Below are positions 34,509 to 44,690 of a stretch of 45,029 nt of DNA, one piece after another (position 1 is the stretch's first letter; each line of letters begins with the position of its first letter). The position numbers and the translations under genes are program-made. The notes below the pieces were generated by a model. It had not been told where the DNA came from. It searched no databases and saw only the letters and a list, made by a program, of their open reading frames with translations. This DNA comes from an uncultured Rickettsiaceae bacterium (GTDB taxonomy: Bacteria > Pseudomonadota > Alphaproteobacteria > Rickettsiales > Rickettsiaceae). The stretch lies in the NCBI GenBank assembly GCA_905479865.1, contig CAJQOD010000008.1, forward strand, positions 1-45,029. Direction: 5' to 3'.

Positions 34509-34679
34509 AATTATCCTTAAGTTAATGTAAATATTAAACCTTACGCATTTGCTATTGAATTATGGCAAGATTACGTGTGATGCTGTATATACCACATCAC
34601 CACGCTATAATTACATATCTTTGTCTATCAGTAACTATAAATGACGATTAACAAATCTTTTCTTATTGTAAAAATACAA

Positions 34680-35459
34680 TTAACTATCTTCAAAAGCTGG
34701 CTTACCAGGTAGCTTGGAATTTATGTATGATATCAACCCGCCAGGTAATAAATTGAACAGTTTGAGAAAGAAATATATAATTATCGGAAATGCAATCACT
34801 CCCTTGTTATTTGCAACTCCGTGAATTATCTTGTGAGCCGCTTTTTCTGCGCTGATTTGAAACGGCATTGGAAACCGATTAACTTCTGTCATCGGCGTTT
34901 TAATATATCCTGGAATTACTGTTGAAACCTGCACGTCGTAGATTTTTAAATAACCTCTAAGTGCATCTGCAAATAACCGCACCGCACCTTTGCTTGCTGA
35001 ATATGAAGGTGCGCTGGAAAGGCCTAGCAAACCAGCCATTGAGCTAATTATTACAATATTGCCGGATTTTTTCTGAATCATGTGTGGTATTAGGGGCATT
35101 ATAGTATTCAAGACTCCATTGATATTAGTTGCAAAAATTTTATTAATTTGAGCAGGTGTTTCCGGCCCATCTAAAGTACCTGCCGAAACACCGGCGCAGG
35201 CTATAATAATGTCTGTTCCATGCTGACCTGCTATATCCTCTAAATGATTCCGCATCAAGGCATCATCGGTCACATCAGCAATGATGGTAGTAACAATAGC
35301 ACCATTTTGCCTACAGATTTCAGCAATTTTGTTTAATCGCTCTTCTGCGCGGGCAAATAAAAATAACTTATTTCCTGGGTTAGAGTATTTAACAGCTAAA
35401 GCAGCTCCAAGACCACTGGAAGCTCCTGTAATAATTATTGTCTTTTTCTTAATTAACAT
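34680..35459 (-). CDS. Short-chain dehydrogenase/reductase (SDR)
   Basis: 259 residues from the ATG at 35459, which has GTGAG just upstream. The NAD(P) loop is TGASSGLG (11-18), the NAG-type motif is ACAGVSAG, and the catalytic set has serine at 139/140 (IISSMAG), Y153 and K157 (YSASK). A hydrophobic C-terminal stretch (VIAFPIIIYFFLKLFNLLPG) suggests membrane association. The substrate is unknown. The gene is divergent from gmk. Confidence 0.9.
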   Translation of the reverse strand: MLIKKKTIIITGASSGLGAALAVKYSNPGNKLFLFARAEERLNKIAEICRQNGAIVTTIIADVTDDALMRNHLEDIAGQHGTDIIIACAGVSAGTLDGPETPAQINKIFATNINGVLNTIMPLIPHMIQKKSGNIVIISSMAGLLGLSSAPSYSASKGAVRLFADALRGYLKIYDVQVSTVIPGYIKTPMTEVNRFPMPFQISAEKAAHKIIHGVANNKGVIAFPIIIYFFLKLFNLLPGGLISYINSKLPGKPAFEDS

Positions 35460-35498
35460 TATACTCACCACAATTATCTGATCATTAGGTTTTAAGCC

Positions 35499-36101
35499 AT
35501 GGTAAATGCTGTCAAAAATAAAGCAATGATAATTATTTTATCTTCCCCTTCCGGTGGCGGCAAAACATCTATTACAAAAAAGTTGCTGGAACAGGATTCA
35601 AATTTGTCGCTTTCTATTTCTGCAACAACAAGACCAGCTCGCCCCGGGGAACAGGAAGCCGTACATTATTTTTTTAAAAGCCGTGAAGAATTCAATTATA
35701 TGATTGAAACCAATCAATTCCTGGAATCTGCTGAAATCTATGGGAATGCATATGGTACACCTGGACAACATGTTGAAAAAGCTTTAGCCGAAGGGCTTGA
35801 CATATTATTTGACATTGATTCTCAAGGTGCATATCAAATAATAAAGAAAATGCAGGATAGAGTAGTAAGCATCTTTATCATGCCACCTGATATTGATATT
35901 TTAAGAACCAGACTTGAAGCCAGAAATCAGGATAGTCAGGATATTATTGACCAGCGGATCAAGCTTGCCCGGGAAGAAATCACCCATGCTAAAAACTATA
36001 ATTATATAGTCATTAACGATGATTTTTATCAGGCAGTTCAAGAGATTTTGAATATTATCAGCAACGAACGCAACAAAAGAAATAGTGATGAAAAAACGTA
36101 A
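35499..36101 (+). CDS. gmk: Guanylate kinase
   Basis: 200 residues. The P-loop is SSPSGGGKTS at 15-24, and SISATTRPARPGEQEAVHY with the GMP-binding tyrosine region and DIDSQGAYQI are typical. It converts GMP to GDP with ATP. The first ATG at 35499 is used; another at 35526 would shorten the protein to a form that also starts just before the P-loop. The stop overlaps the start of the transporter gene. Confidence 0.94.
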   Translation: MVNAVKNKAMIIILSSPSGGGKTSITKKLLEQDSNLSLSISATTRPARPGEQEAVHYFFKSREEFNYMIETNQFLESAEIYGNAYGTPGQHVEKALAEGLDILFDIDSQGAYQIIKKMQDRVVSIFIMPPDIDILRTRLEARNQDSQDIIDQRIKLAREEITHAKNYNYIVINDDFYQAVQEILNIISNERNKRNSDEKT

Positions 36102-37326
36102 GAAAAAAATCACTGGGGCGTTCCTGGGAACCATCGTTGAGTATTACGATTACAGTCTTTATGGTTTTTCCGCAGGAATCCTGGCCGATAAGTTTTTCCC
36201 CGGAATTGACAAAATTTCCAGCCTTATGTACGTTTTTGCCATATATGCACTCTCCTATTTGGCCAAACCGGTTGGCTCGCTCTTTTTCAGTCATATCGGC
36301 GACTTATATGGCAGAAAAACTTCTCTGCGTATTACAATGATCGGCATTGCATTACCAACTTTAATGATTGGCCTGCTGCCTGCATATCATTCCATCGGAG
36401 TTCTGAGTACATATATTTTAATAATATGCAGATTTTTTCAAGGATTCTTTACTGCAGGCGAATATGATGGGGCTGCCATATATGTGATAGAGCATCTGGG
36501 CAAAAAGTACCATTACACTGCCTCTGCTGTCACCAGGTCTACAGGAGTTGCCGGGTTGCTTCTGGGAATTGCATCAACAAACTTCTTCAACTCTTCTATT
36601 TTCCCTGAATGGGGATGGCGTATTCCATTTCTTCTTTCTATGCCCCTAGCCGTTCTTGCTATGCATTTCCGCAAATTTCTTGAAGAAACACCGGACTTTA
36701 AAGAGTCTAAAGAACAAAAAATGGAATTTCATAGCATAATGTCCTTTATAAAAAAGAGGTGGATTACATTATCTTTAGTCATTCTTTTAGCAGGGGGATT
36801 TGGAGCAACTTACCAGGTATCCATAATTTTCATGAAACAGTATTTACCAATAATAGTGCCATATACCAGTAAAATAATTACCGTATTTTCAGTTATTATG
36901 GTGCTTGGGTTTGGACTTGCAATGCCTGCAGCAGGACTTCTGGCTGATCGTTTTGGTAGCACAATAGTGGTAAAATACAGCCTGTTATCAACGCTGGTTG
37001 CATGCCTGTTGCTGATTATTTCAATTTACTACCAACTTGTTAACCTTACCTTGGCTTCCTGTCTTTTACTAGCAGTATCAGTTGCACCATTTAATGCGCT
37101 GGCACATGGCGTAATAGTGAAGGCCTTTAGAATTAATGAGAGATATAGAGGCGTAGGATTAGGTCATACTACCGGCTCTTTGCTAATGTCTGGTCCAACA
37201 AACTATATATGCCTTTTTTTCATGCAGAAATTTGAGTTACAGTTATTTCCCATATTTTATGTCGGGTTTTTTGCAATTATCGTATATATCATGGTGGTAG
37301 TATTTGATAAACGTCATGTTAAGTAG
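36088..37326 (+). CDS. MFS transporter of the metabolite:H+ symporter (ProP-like) type
   Basis: 412 residues from the ATG at 36088; a GTG one codon earlier is also in frame. Twelve membrane helices are expected. Family features are GTIVEYYDYSLYG at the start, the loop GDLYGRK (MFS loop 2-3 motif), FFQGFFTAGEYDGAAIYV, and LLADRFGS in the second half. ProP-like carriers take up proline, betaine or organic acids with H+. In Rickettsiales this class is expanded; the substrate is unknown. It overlaps gmk by 14 bases. Confidence 0.88.
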   Translation: MKKRKKKITGAFLGTIVEYYDYSLYGFSAGILADKFFPGIDKISSLMYVFAIYALSYLAKPVGSLFFSHIGDLYGRKTSLRITMIGIALPTLMIGLLPAYHSIGVLSTYILIICRFFQGFFTAGEYDGAAIYVIEHLGKKYHYTASAVTRSTGVAGLLLGIASTNFFNSSIFPEWGWRIPFLLSMPLAVLAMHFRKFLEETPDFKESKEQKMEFHSIMSFIKKRWITLSLVILLAGGFGATYQVSIIFMKQYLPIIVPYTSKIITVFSVIMVLGFGLAMPAAGLLADRFGSTIVVKYSLLSTLVACLLLIISIYYQLVNLTLASCLLLAVSVAPFNALAHGVIVKAFRINERYRGVGLGHTTGSLLMSGPTNYICLFFMQKFELQLFPIFYVGFFAIIVYIMVVVFDKRHVK

Positions 37327-37385
37327 AACTGCATAAATATGGCTCGCTATGATAGTTTTTTTGGTGTTTCTTCAGGATCGACCAG

Positions 37386-38780
37386 CTATTCTTCCATCGC
37401 TTTTACAATAGTTTCCACCATTTTTTTTGCATCCCCGAAGAGCATTAATGTATTATCCTGAAAAAATAATTCATTTTGAATGCCTGCATAGCCAGGAGAC
37501 ATCGACCTTTTAATAAAGAATACGGTTTTTGCAGATCCAACATCAAGTACTGGCATACCATAAATCGGGCTGGTCTTATCTGTTTTTGCAGCAGGATTTG
37601 TTACATCATTTGCTCCGATTACCAAAGCAACATCAGTAGAGCCGAAATCACTGTTTATTTCATCCAGCTCCAGTACGTCTTCATAATCAATATTGGCCTC
37701 AGCAAGTAATACATTCATGTGTCCAGGCATTCGGCCGGCAACCGGGTGGATAGCAAAACGTACTTTAACCCCGGCACGTTTTAATATTTCCGTCATTTCT
37801 TTAATAGCGTGCTGGGATTGTGCAACTGCCATTCCGTATCCGGGAATTATTATTACAGAATCAGCTTGCTGCATTAAAAAAGCTGCATCTTCTGCACTGC
37901 TGATTTTTGCTGTTCTGTCGTCATTTGTTTCGGCATTTTTTGTAAGTTTTGTTTGCATGAAAGCACCAAACACTACATTAAATAGTGACCTGTTCATAGC
38001 TCTACACATGATGTAGCTTAAAATCGCGCCGCTAGCTCCCACTAATGCGCCAGTGATTATTAACAGGCTATTGCCAAGAGTAAAGCCAATACCGGCAGCT
38101 GCCCAGCCGGAATAGGAGTTAAGCATAGAAACAACGACGGGCATGTCAGCTCCGCCAATTGGAATGATTAGTAATATTCCGATGATTACAGATAATAAAA
38201 CCATGAAGCTGAATAATAACAGGCTTTCTCTGATGGTGAAGTAATAGATTAGAGTGATAATAGAGATACTGATTAAGAGACAGACATATTGCTGGCCAAA
38301 GAATTTTATTGGTTTTGAACCGATTAGCCCTTGCAGCTTACCAAAAGCGATTATGGAGCCACTAAAAGTAATAGCACCAATGGCTGCTCCAAGCGACATC
38401 TCTATAAGTGCGCCTGTTGGCAAATTTCCTGATGCACCAATGCCAAAATTATAAGGCGATATTAGAGCGGCATAGGCAACAAGCACAGCAGCCAGGCCAA
38501 CAAATGAGTGAAACCCTGCAACGAGTTGCGGCATTGCTGTCATCGGAATTTTTCTTGCTATAATTACTCCAACAGATGCTCCCGATAATATGGTAATAAT
38601 TAATGGAATCATTTGCACAAATGTCGGTAAATTGAAAGTGGCGATAAGCGCAATTGCCATACCAACCATGCCGATAATACTGCCTATTCTGGCAGATTTT
38701 GGTGATGACAGGCCTTTGAGTGCAAAGATAAAACAAACAGCTGATGTAAGGTAGGAAAATTCGATTAGTTGTATTGTCAT
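37386..38780 (-). CDS. pntB: NAD(P) transhydrogenase subunit beta
   Basis: 464 residues. The first ~270 residues are membrane helices (e.g. [20 protein letters not shown]). The rest is the NADP-binding domain III with [37 protein letters not shown] and [10 protein letters not shown]. Part of the proton-pumping enzyme that makes NADPH from NADH. Last gene of the pntAA-pntAB-pntB order. Confidence 0.95.
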   Translation of the reverse strand: MTIQLIEFSYLTSAVCFIFALKGLSSPKSARIGSIIGMVGMAIALIATFNLPTFVQMIPLIITILSGASVGVIIARKIPMTAMPQLVAGFHSFVGLAAVLVAYAALISPYNFGIGASGNLPTGALIEMSLGAAIGAITFSGSIIAFGKLQGLIGSKPIKFFGQQYVCLLISISIITLIYYFTIRESLLLFSFMVLLSVIIGILLIIPIGGADMPVVVSMLNSYSGWAAAGIGFTLGNSLLIITGALVGASGAILSYIMCRAMNRSLFNVVFGAFMQTKLTKNAETNDDRTAKISSAEDAAFLMQQADSVIIIPGYGMAVAQSQHAIKEMTEILKRAGVKVRFAIHPVAGRMPGHMNVLLAEANIDYEDVLELDEINSDFGSTDVALVIGANDVTNPAAKTDKTSPIYGMPVLDVGSAKTVFFIKRSMSPGYAGIQNELFFQDNTLMLFGDAKKMVETIVKAMEE

Positions 38781-38782
38781 AT

Positions 38783-39181
38783 CTATTTTTTCTTAAACAT
38801 TTCAAGCATTCTCTGAGTTACCACAAAGCCGCCAAAAATATTTATCGCAGCAAAAAATACAGCAACAAAACCCAAGGCTGACGAGAGTCCAAATTCGGAA
38901 GAGCTAGCAGCAATTAATGCACCAATAATTATAATTCCCGAAATGGCATTAGTTAGGGACATCAGCGGAGTGTGTAGTGACGGAGTGACTTTCCATACCA
39001 CATAATAGCCGACAAAGCAGGCAAGTGTAAATATGGTGATAGCAAATACCAGCGGATCGACGCCAACAACTATCATCTCTGGGGGCGTAATGCTAACTGC
39101 CTTTAATTTTTCAGTTAGAGAAGCTGCTTTTGCAGATATTTCTTCTGCTTCATTAATTGCCAGTGATAGTTGCTTGCTCAT
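38783..39181 (-). CDS. pntAB: NAD(P) transhydrogenase subunit alpha part 2
   Basis: 132 residues. After a short soluble start, three membrane helices follow (about 44-66, 76-98, 102-125) with [20 protein letters not shown], the family's membrane signature. In E. coli this segment is fused to PntA; here it is a separate gene as in many alphaproteobacteria. Two bases separate it from pntB. Confidence 0.94.
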   Translation of the reverse strand: MSKQLSLAINEAEEISAKAASLTEKLKAVSITPPEMIVVGVDPLVFAITIFTLACFVGYYVVWKVTPSLHTPLMSLTNAISGIIIIGALIAASSSEFGLSSALGFVAVFFAAINIFGGFVVTQRMLEMFKKK

Positions 39182-39184
39182 ATT

Positions 39185-40315
39185 CTATACCTTGAATTTC
39201 TTATTAATCATTTTACCGTCTATGCCGATTAACATTTCTTCAACAAGCTCGTCTTTAAAATCAAATGTACCATTTTTTACTGCGTAATCTATGAAATTAT
39301 ACAGGTTTTTAGCGTATAGTCTGGAGCTATCACTAGCAATTTTAGCTGCCATATTTGTCCAGCCAATTATCTTTACCCCCCTTTTGGAGATTACTTTATC
39401 TGGAGATGAATCCTCTACGTTGCCGCCAGTTGCCGTTGCCATATCGACAATCACGGAGCCTGGTCGCATTTTTGCAACCATTTCTTGCGTAAGTATCAGT
39501 GGAGCCTTCTTGCCTGGTATTTGCGCAGTAGTGATAACAATATCAAATCCGGCAATTATTTCTGACAGGAATTTTTCTTGTTTGATGGCAAAATCCTTAC
39601 CTACCTCTTTTGCATAGCCGGATTTATCTTCAGCGTCATCGTCCAATTTATTGTCTGGATATATGAATTTAGCACCCAGGCTTTCCACCTGTTCTTTTGT
39701 TGCTGCTCGCACATCATAGGCTGAGACAACGCTGCCAAGTCTTTTAGCAGTAGCAATTGCCTGCAAGCCTGCAACTCCAACTCCAAGAATTAAAGTTTTC
39801 GCTGGGCCTATAGTGCCTGCGGCAGTCATCATCATCGGGAATGCTCTGTCAAAATGATAGCCAGCTTCGATCACTGCCCGATATCCGGCTAGGTTGCTTT
39901 GTGAAGAAAGAACGTCCATGTTCTGAGCTTTTGTTACTCTTGGCACCAGTTCCATAGCAATAGTTGCCAGTTTTTTAGATAGTGATTTCTCAATATATTC
40001 GAAGTTGGTATATGGTGATAGCATACCGATGACAGCAGCACCGCTTTTGGCCATATCGATTTCATTAAATTCATCAATAAAAGGCGTTGGTTGTACTTTT
40101 AGGATAATATCTGCATCAGAGAGTATTTCCAGTAGGATAGCGGAGACAGTAGCACCGGCATTTTCATATTCTGCATCTGTAAAATTTGCCAGCGTACCTA
40201 TATTTTTTTCAACAAAAACCATGTAGCCTTTTTTTACAAATAAATTTGCAACATCCGGGGTGATGGCAACCCTGTTTTCTCCTTTCACTCGTTCTCTGAT
40301 TGCTGCAATTTTCAT
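39185..40315 (-). CDS. pntAA: NAD(P) transhydrogenase subunit alpha part 1
   Basis: 376 residues, the soluble NAD(H)-binding domain I. The alanine dehydrogenase/PNT-type start MKIAAIRERVKGENRVAITP and the nucleotide fold ILGVGVAGLQAIATAKRLG are seen, with VVDMATATGGNVE later. It is the first gene of the three-gene pnt operon, 3 bases before pntAB. Confidence 0.95.
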   Translation of the reverse strand: MKIAAIRERVKGENRVAITPDVANLFVKKGYMVFVEKNIGTLANFTDAEYENAGATVSAILLEILSDADIILKVQPTPFIDEFNEIDMAKSGAAVIGMLSPYTNFEYIEKSLSKKLATIAMELVPRVTKAQNMDVLSSQSNLAGYRAVIEAGYHFDRAFPMMMTAAGTIGPAKTLILGVGVAGLQAIATAKRLGSVVSAYDVRAATKEQVESLGAKFIYPDNKLDDDAEDKSGYAKEVGKDFAIKQEKFLSEIIAGFDIVITTAQIPGKKAPLILTQEMVAKMRPGSVIVDMATATGGNVEDSSPDKVISKRGVKIIGWTNMAAKIASDSSRLYAKNLYNFIDYAVKNGTFDFKDELVEEMLIGIDGKMINKKFKV

Positions 40316-40408
40316 GCTTAATGTTTCAAACTAATTTTGTTGTTGAATTAATCGATCGTTTCCTTAGTATTATGGCTAAAGTAGTTTATATCAGATTATA
40401 CAATTTTT

Positions 40409-41068
40409 ATGCATAGCAAAACAACTAATTCGCTGTTTATTTTTAGCAGATATATTATCGGACTTGTTTTATTACTTAACGCTCATTTGGTGTCTGCGGA
40501 TGATTTTTCTGCAGAAATCAAATCATATATTACGAATATTAAATCAATTGCCGTTGAGTTTAAGCAATCTGATACGGGCGGGCGGATCGCAAGAGGTATG
40601 TTGATTATTGATAAGCCATATAAATTCCGCTGCAATTACTATGAACCTTTTCCTATAATGATTATTGGCAACAAGAATTATGTTTCGGTTTATGATTATG
40701 AGATGGAGAATTTAAGCAGGATTAAAGCTGATGAAAATATATTTAACTTCCTTTTGGTAGACAAAATCAGTTTTGATGATCAGTTTGAAATTCTGTTCGC
40801 AAAAGAACAGGGAAAGCATTACATAATTAAATTAAAGCATAATGGTTTGAATAAAATTAGCGAGATTGCTTTTGATAGAAATTCAAAGCAAATTCAGTGG
40901 ATGAAAATTTTTGAAGAAAATAATACGATAACTCTGACGTTTGGTAAAACGCAGGTAATTCAAGGTGTAGCAAAAAGCTTGTTTATCATCAAAGACCCTG
41001 ATATTTTTGATAAGCCAGATAGATTGAATAAGACTCAATTACAAAAAAGATTTAAGGTGGTAAGTTAA
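40409..41068 (+). CDS. lolA: Outer-membrane lipoprotein carrier LolA
   Basis: 219 residues. The signal peptide ends near residue 30 (LVLLLNAHLVSA). The mature part has the LolA fold: IKSIAVEFKQSD, ARGMLIIDKPYKFRCNYYEP, then VSVYDYEMENLSRI. It carries lipoproteins across the periplasm. Sequence is divergent, as usual for alphaproteobacteria. It is divergent from pntAA. Confidence 0.88.
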   Translation: MHSKTTNSLFIFSRYIIGLVLLLNAHLVSADDFSAEIKSYITNIKSIAVEFKQSDTGGRIARGMLIIDKPYKFRCNYYEPFPIMIIGNKNYVSVYDYEMENLSRIKADENIFNFLLVDKISFDDQFEILFAKEQGKHYIIKLKHNGLNKISEIAFDRNSKQIQWMKIFEENNTITLTFGKTQVIQGVAKSLFIIKDPDIFDKPDRLNKTQLQKRFKVVS

Positions 41069-41108
41069 GACTTGCTCCAATGCTTTAAAACGATTATCTT
41101 TATGCATG

Positions 41109-41193
41109 GCTAGTGCTGGGTGCTTGTTTTGTTTAGTTGGTCAGGTCTGAAAAGAAGCAGCCAGAGCATTACTCTAGGCAGGTCAGCACTAGC
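41109..41193 (+). ncRNA. ffs: Signal recognition particle RNA (4.5S)
   Basis: The conserved SRP core GGTCAGGTCTGAAAAGAAGC is at 41139-41158, with GGTCAGG and the AGCAGCC side typical of bacterial 4.5S RNA. The ends GCTAGTGCTG (41109-41118) and CAGCACTAGC (41184-41193) pair over ten bases. It lies just upstream of dnaX as in many alphaproteobacteria. It was not expected from open frames because it is non-coding. Confidence 0.93.
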
Positions 41194-41271
41194 TATGATA
41201 TTTCCCTTTTAATTTTGTACGTTGTTATTCTACGGACTCATAAAATTATACATTGGTGAGCATGTTTATTT

Positions 41272-42840
41272 ATGTCAAAAAGCAGTTCTAATTACATTCC
41301 ATTTGCCCGTAAGTACAGGCCTTCTAAATTCTCCGAATTGCTTGGTCAGGAAGTGCTGATTAAAACACTTACCTATTGTATTCAAAACAGTCGTCTTGCG
41401 CAGGCACACCTGCTTACAGGAATCAGAGGAGTGGGGAAAACTTCATCCGCACGGATCATTGCAAAAACAGTAAATTGTACTGATCTTCAAGTAAGCAAAG
41501 AACAAATTACGCCTTGTGATAAATGTAAGAATTGCGAGAGTTTTAATAATCACAGTCATCCGGATATTATTGAGATTGATGCGGCCAGTAAAACCAGTGT
41601 TGACGATATTAGAGAAATCATTGAAAGTAGTGAATATAGGCCGCTGCTTGGCCAGATGAAGTTCTTCATCATCGATGAGGTACACATGCTTTCTAAAAGT
41701 GCATTTAATGCACTACTGAAAGTCATTGAGGAGCCTCCAGAGCATGTGATATTTATTTTTGCAACTACTGAGGTGCAGAAAATTCCTCTGACCGTGATTT
41801 CAAGATGTCAAAGATATGATCTGCGCCGCCTGAATTTTGATGAAATATATATGTTGGCACAAAATATCACTGAGCAGGAAAATCTGGAATTTGAAGATGA
41901 GGCACTAAAAATCATTGCGATAAAGTCCGAAGGTTCAGCGCGTGATGCAGTCACCATGATTGATCAGGCAGCTAGCTATGTCCACAACGCAAGTGATTCA
42001 GAGATCATTACAGCTGAGATTGCCCGCAGGATGCTGGGTTTATTGGGTACCGATACGATTATAAAATTTACCCAGCTAATAATCGCTAATGATCCGGCTG
42101 CTGCTATTGAATTACTCGAAGAAATTTACGCAAATGCCAATAATCTGGAATATTTTGTACAAACCATGGCAGATTTTATAGCTGAGCTTAGCAAATCTAA
42201 AGTGATTGTAAATTATCATAACCCATTATATCAAAGCTATTCTCGGGAAATATCAGATATTTTAATCGGTACTAGCCTGTCGAGAATCACCATTTTATGG
42301 CAAATTTTCAGCAACGGCGTGCAAGAAATCAAGCAGTCGCATAATGAGCTGATAACAGCCCAGATGCTTATTATCAAAGCAATTTATGCGTGTAACTTAC
42401 CAAGTGCTGAAGAAATTATGGATGCCGGCAAGTCAGGTGGTGCAATCGCAGCTGATACAATACAGGAAAAATCCAATATTCCAGAACCACTTGAAACAGT
42501 AATAATTCCTGAGGGAGAAATTTTTGATTTTCTAAAATATTGCCATGATCAAAAGGAAATGGAAATATATTATCTGCTTTTAAACGAGGTGGAGATCAAG
42601 AAGTTTACTTCACAAGAAGTGGCGATTGCCGGTAATATCAATAATAATGTCAGTGGTAAGATAGAGAGACTGTTAAAAGTCTGGTCTGGTAAAGACTGGA
42701 AAGTTGCAATATCCAGGCAAAGTAATGTTAGCTCTTTAAAAGACAAAATGCTTAAGCAAGTAAAGCAGACTGGAGATTACCGGCTTATAAAAAATAATTT
42801 TCCTGAGGCTAATATTTCAGATATAATTTTAAAACCATAA
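41272..42840 (+). CDS. dnaX: DNA polymerase III subunit tau/gamma
   Basis: 522 residues. Walker A is GIRGVGKTS at 50-58. The zinc site has C69, C82, C85 and C88. Walker B is FIIDEVHML at 132-140, followed by SKSAFNALLKVIEEPPEHV, and the sensor SRCQRYDLRRL. It loads the sliding clamp at the replication fork. The C-terminal part after ~370 is weakly conserved. The start is the ATG at 41272 without a strong ribosome site. No A-run typical of programmed frameshifting is seen in the expected zone. Confidence 0.95.
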   Translation: MSKSSSNYIPFARKYRPSKFSELLGQEVLIKTLTYCIQNSRLAQAHLLTGIRGVGKTSSARIIAKTVNCTDLQVSKEQITPCDKCKNCESFNNHSHPDIIEIDAASKTSVDDIREIIESSEYRPLLGQMKFFIIDEVHMLSKSAFNALLKVIEEPPEHVIFIFATTEVQKIPLTVISRCQRYDLRRLNFDEIYMLAQNITEQENLEFEDEALKIIAIKSEGSARDAVTMIDQAASYVHNASDSEIITAEIARRMLGLLGTDTIIKFTQLIIANDPAAAIELLEEIYANANNLEYFVQTMADFIAELSKSKVIVNYHNPLYQSYSREISDILIGTSLSRITILWQIFSNGVQEIKQSHNELITAQMLIIKAIYACNLPSAEEIMDAGKSGGAIAADTIQEKSNIPEPLETVIIPEGEIFDFLKYCHDQKEMEIYYLLLNEVEIKKFTSQEVAIAGNINNNVSGKIERLLKVWSGKDWKVAISRQSNVSSLKDKMLKQVKQTGDYRLIKNNFPEANISDIILKP

Positions 42841-42857
42841 ATATTAAAGAGAAGAAA

Positions 42858-43175
42858 ATGAATATAAACCAGTTAATGAAACAAGCGCAATCAATGCAAA
42901 AAAAGATGAAAGAGATGCAGGAAGAGATTGCTAATAAAGATTTTGAAGGCAAAGCAGGCGGCGGTCTGGTGTCGGTTGTGATGAGTGGTAACGGCGAGAT
43001 GCGCAAAACATTAATTGATCCGTCATTATTACAGGCTGAGGAAAAAGAAATACTGGAAGATTTGATTGTAGCCGCTCACAATGAGGCTAAAAAGAAAGCT
43101 GATGAGGAATCAAAAAGCAGCATGAGCGGTGCATTTGGTGATATGGGAGGTTTGCCTCCTGGAATGAATTTCTAA
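42858..43175 (+). CDS. ybaB: YbaB/EbfC nucleoid-associated protein
   Basis: 105 residues. The family core is [20 protein letters not shown], then [19 protein letters not shown], and a C-terminal end [10 protein letters not shown] with Gly-Met. Such proteins bind DNA as a dimer. The gene is 17 bases after dnaX and 8 before recR, the common dnaX-ybaB-recR order. Confidence 0.95.
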   Translation: MNINQLMKQAQSMQKKMKEMQEEIANKDFEGKAGGGLVSVVMSGNGEMRKTLIDPSLLQAEEKEILEDLIVAAHNEAKKKADEESKSSMSGAFGDMGGLPPGMNF

Positions 43176-43183
43176 CATTAATC

Positions 43184-43783
43184 ATGCAAAAAACCACCGG
43201 TCCAGACCAACTAATATATCTTTTTTCCAAGCTTCCAGGTCTTGGAACCCGTTCTGCAAGAAGAATAGTTCTGCATTTACTGCAGGACAAGGATTTACGC
43301 CTGAAGGGTCTGATTGAAGGGCTTGAGGATGCAGCAAACAAGATCAATAACTGTCAGCTTTGCGGCAATGTGGATTATAGTAATATATGCAGTATCTGTG
43401 CCAATGACGCCCGGACGGATGATGTAATTGCCGTAGTGGAGACGGTTGCTGAGTTGTGGGCTATTGAACGTAGTGATGTGTTTCATGGTAAGTATCATGT
43501 ACTTGGTAATGCGCCCTCTGGCATAAATAGCAGAAATCCTGCTGAACTGCGTTTGCCGGATTTGCGCAAAAGATGTATAGAAAATAATACTGAAGAATTG
43601 ATTATTGCAACTAACGCCACGCTTGAAGGTCAAACAACTGCTTATTTTATCACCGAATATTTCAAGGATTATCAAATTAAAATTTCACGCCTGGCTAGCG
43701 GTATACCCGTTGGAGGAGAGCTTGATTATCTTGATGAAGGGACGCTCTCTGCAGCGCTGGAGAGTAGAAAACTGTTTGAGTAA
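43184..43783 (+). CDS. recR: Recombination mediator RecR
   Basis: 199 residues. The N-terminal helix-hairpin-helix [12 protein letters not shown] (18-29) is followed by the zinc finger C57, C60, C69 and C72, and the Toprim domain with [17 protein letters not shown] and [15 protein letters not shown]. It works with RecF and RecO to load RecA at gaps. Length and motifs are normal. Confidence 0.96.
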   Translation: MQKTTGPDQLIYLFSKLPGLGTRSARRIVLHLLQDKDLRLKGLIEGLEDAANKINNCQLCGNVDYSNICSICANDARTDDVIAVVETVAELWAIERSDVFHGKYHVLGNAPSGINSRNPAELRLPDLRKRCIENNTEELIIATNATLEGQTTAYFITEYFKDYQIKISRLASGIPVGGELDYLDEGTLSAALESRKLFE

Positions 43784-43952
43784 TAACCCTGGTTTTGTTG
43801 TAATAATCGTACAACACCTAAAATATAATTTTTTTGAACATTATTGAACTACAGCATTAATCAAAACGCTTTCAATCTTATCTTAGTGGTTATTGTACAA
43901 TATAACCGGCAAAAAATAGATATTATATTTGCTAAAAACACAGGAGGAGCAA

Positions 43953-44690
43953 ATGATAAAATTTTTAAATTCAGGAAACCATATTTTTTTAATAAGAATC
44001 TTTAATTCTTTGAAACTCTTCTTACTTGTATTTGCAGTAAATTTTAGTCATGCTTCGGGGCAAAATTTTTCTAATTCTGATATAAATGTCAGATACAATA
44101 ATGAAATATTAAATACAAGACCCAAGTTACTGAAAGAAAGCGGGCGTCCAAAAGCTAGTGTAGGAACTATTTTATATGTTTGTAATTCTAAGTTGGATCC
44201 GTTTTTGCTAATAGGGCAAGAAAAATCTGATAAGGTAGATGCTGGTACATATTGTGAACTTGGCGGTAATGCAGAATTAGAAGCACCTGATGAAGCCGAG
44301 ACTTTTTTAAATGGATGTATTCGGGAGTGTAGAGAGGAAAGTGCAGAAATTTATACATTAGATCCCAGATACGTGCTTTTAAATAGCTACACCTATTATA
44401 ATGTGACTCCTACAAAGCGGGAAGAAGTATATATATTTTTAAAGGCACCTTACTATTCTTCTGCTTCTGATTTACTAGTAGCAACAGAAAAGCATCTAGA
44501 GGCCAAGTATAAAGAAAAAAAGAAATTTAAATGGGTTAAACTTTCAGATTTGCATCTATGCACCAAGGATAAATGTAACGTACATGATATAAATGGTAAA
44601 AAGGAAACTATTTATTTAAGAGAATATTTTTATAAAACATTGCATAATCCCAAAGTACAAAACATATTGGGAAAACTTTGTTCGAAGTAA
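43953..44690 (+). CDS. Exported Nudix hydrolase
   Basis: 245 residues from the ATG at 43953, chosen because GGAGGAG lies 3 bases before it. A basic stretch and a long hydrophobic segment (IRIFNSLKLFLLVFAVNFSHA, given in part) form an N-terminal signal near residue 35. The Nudix motif appears as GG at 104-105 and RECREES at 124-130 with E128 and E129. Spacing from GG to RE is about five longer than in MutT, and a final glycine is replaced. The fold end WVKLSDLHLC resembles the usual close of Nudix domains. Secreted or periplasmic Nudix enzymes are rare. The protein probably cleaves a diphosphate-linked molecule outside the cytoplasm; the substrate is unknown. Confidence 0.75.
   Translation: MIKFLNSGNHIFLIRIFNSLKLFLLVFAVNFSHASGQNFSNSDINVRYNNEILNTRPKLLKESGRPKASVGTILYVCNSKLDPFLLIGQEKSDKVDAGTYCELGGNAELEAPDEAETFLNGCIRECREESAEIYTLDPRYVLLNSYTYYNVTPTKREEVYIFLKAPYYSSASDLLVATEKHLEAKYKEKKKFKWVKLSDLHLCTKDKCNVHDINGKKETIYLREYFYKTLHNPKVQNILGKLCSK

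Noticed and set aside
43797-43845. Small hairpin GTTGTA...TACAAC after recR with a later T-run
   Set aside because: The stem is only six pairs and the T-run is about 15 bases away, so it was not listed as a terminator.
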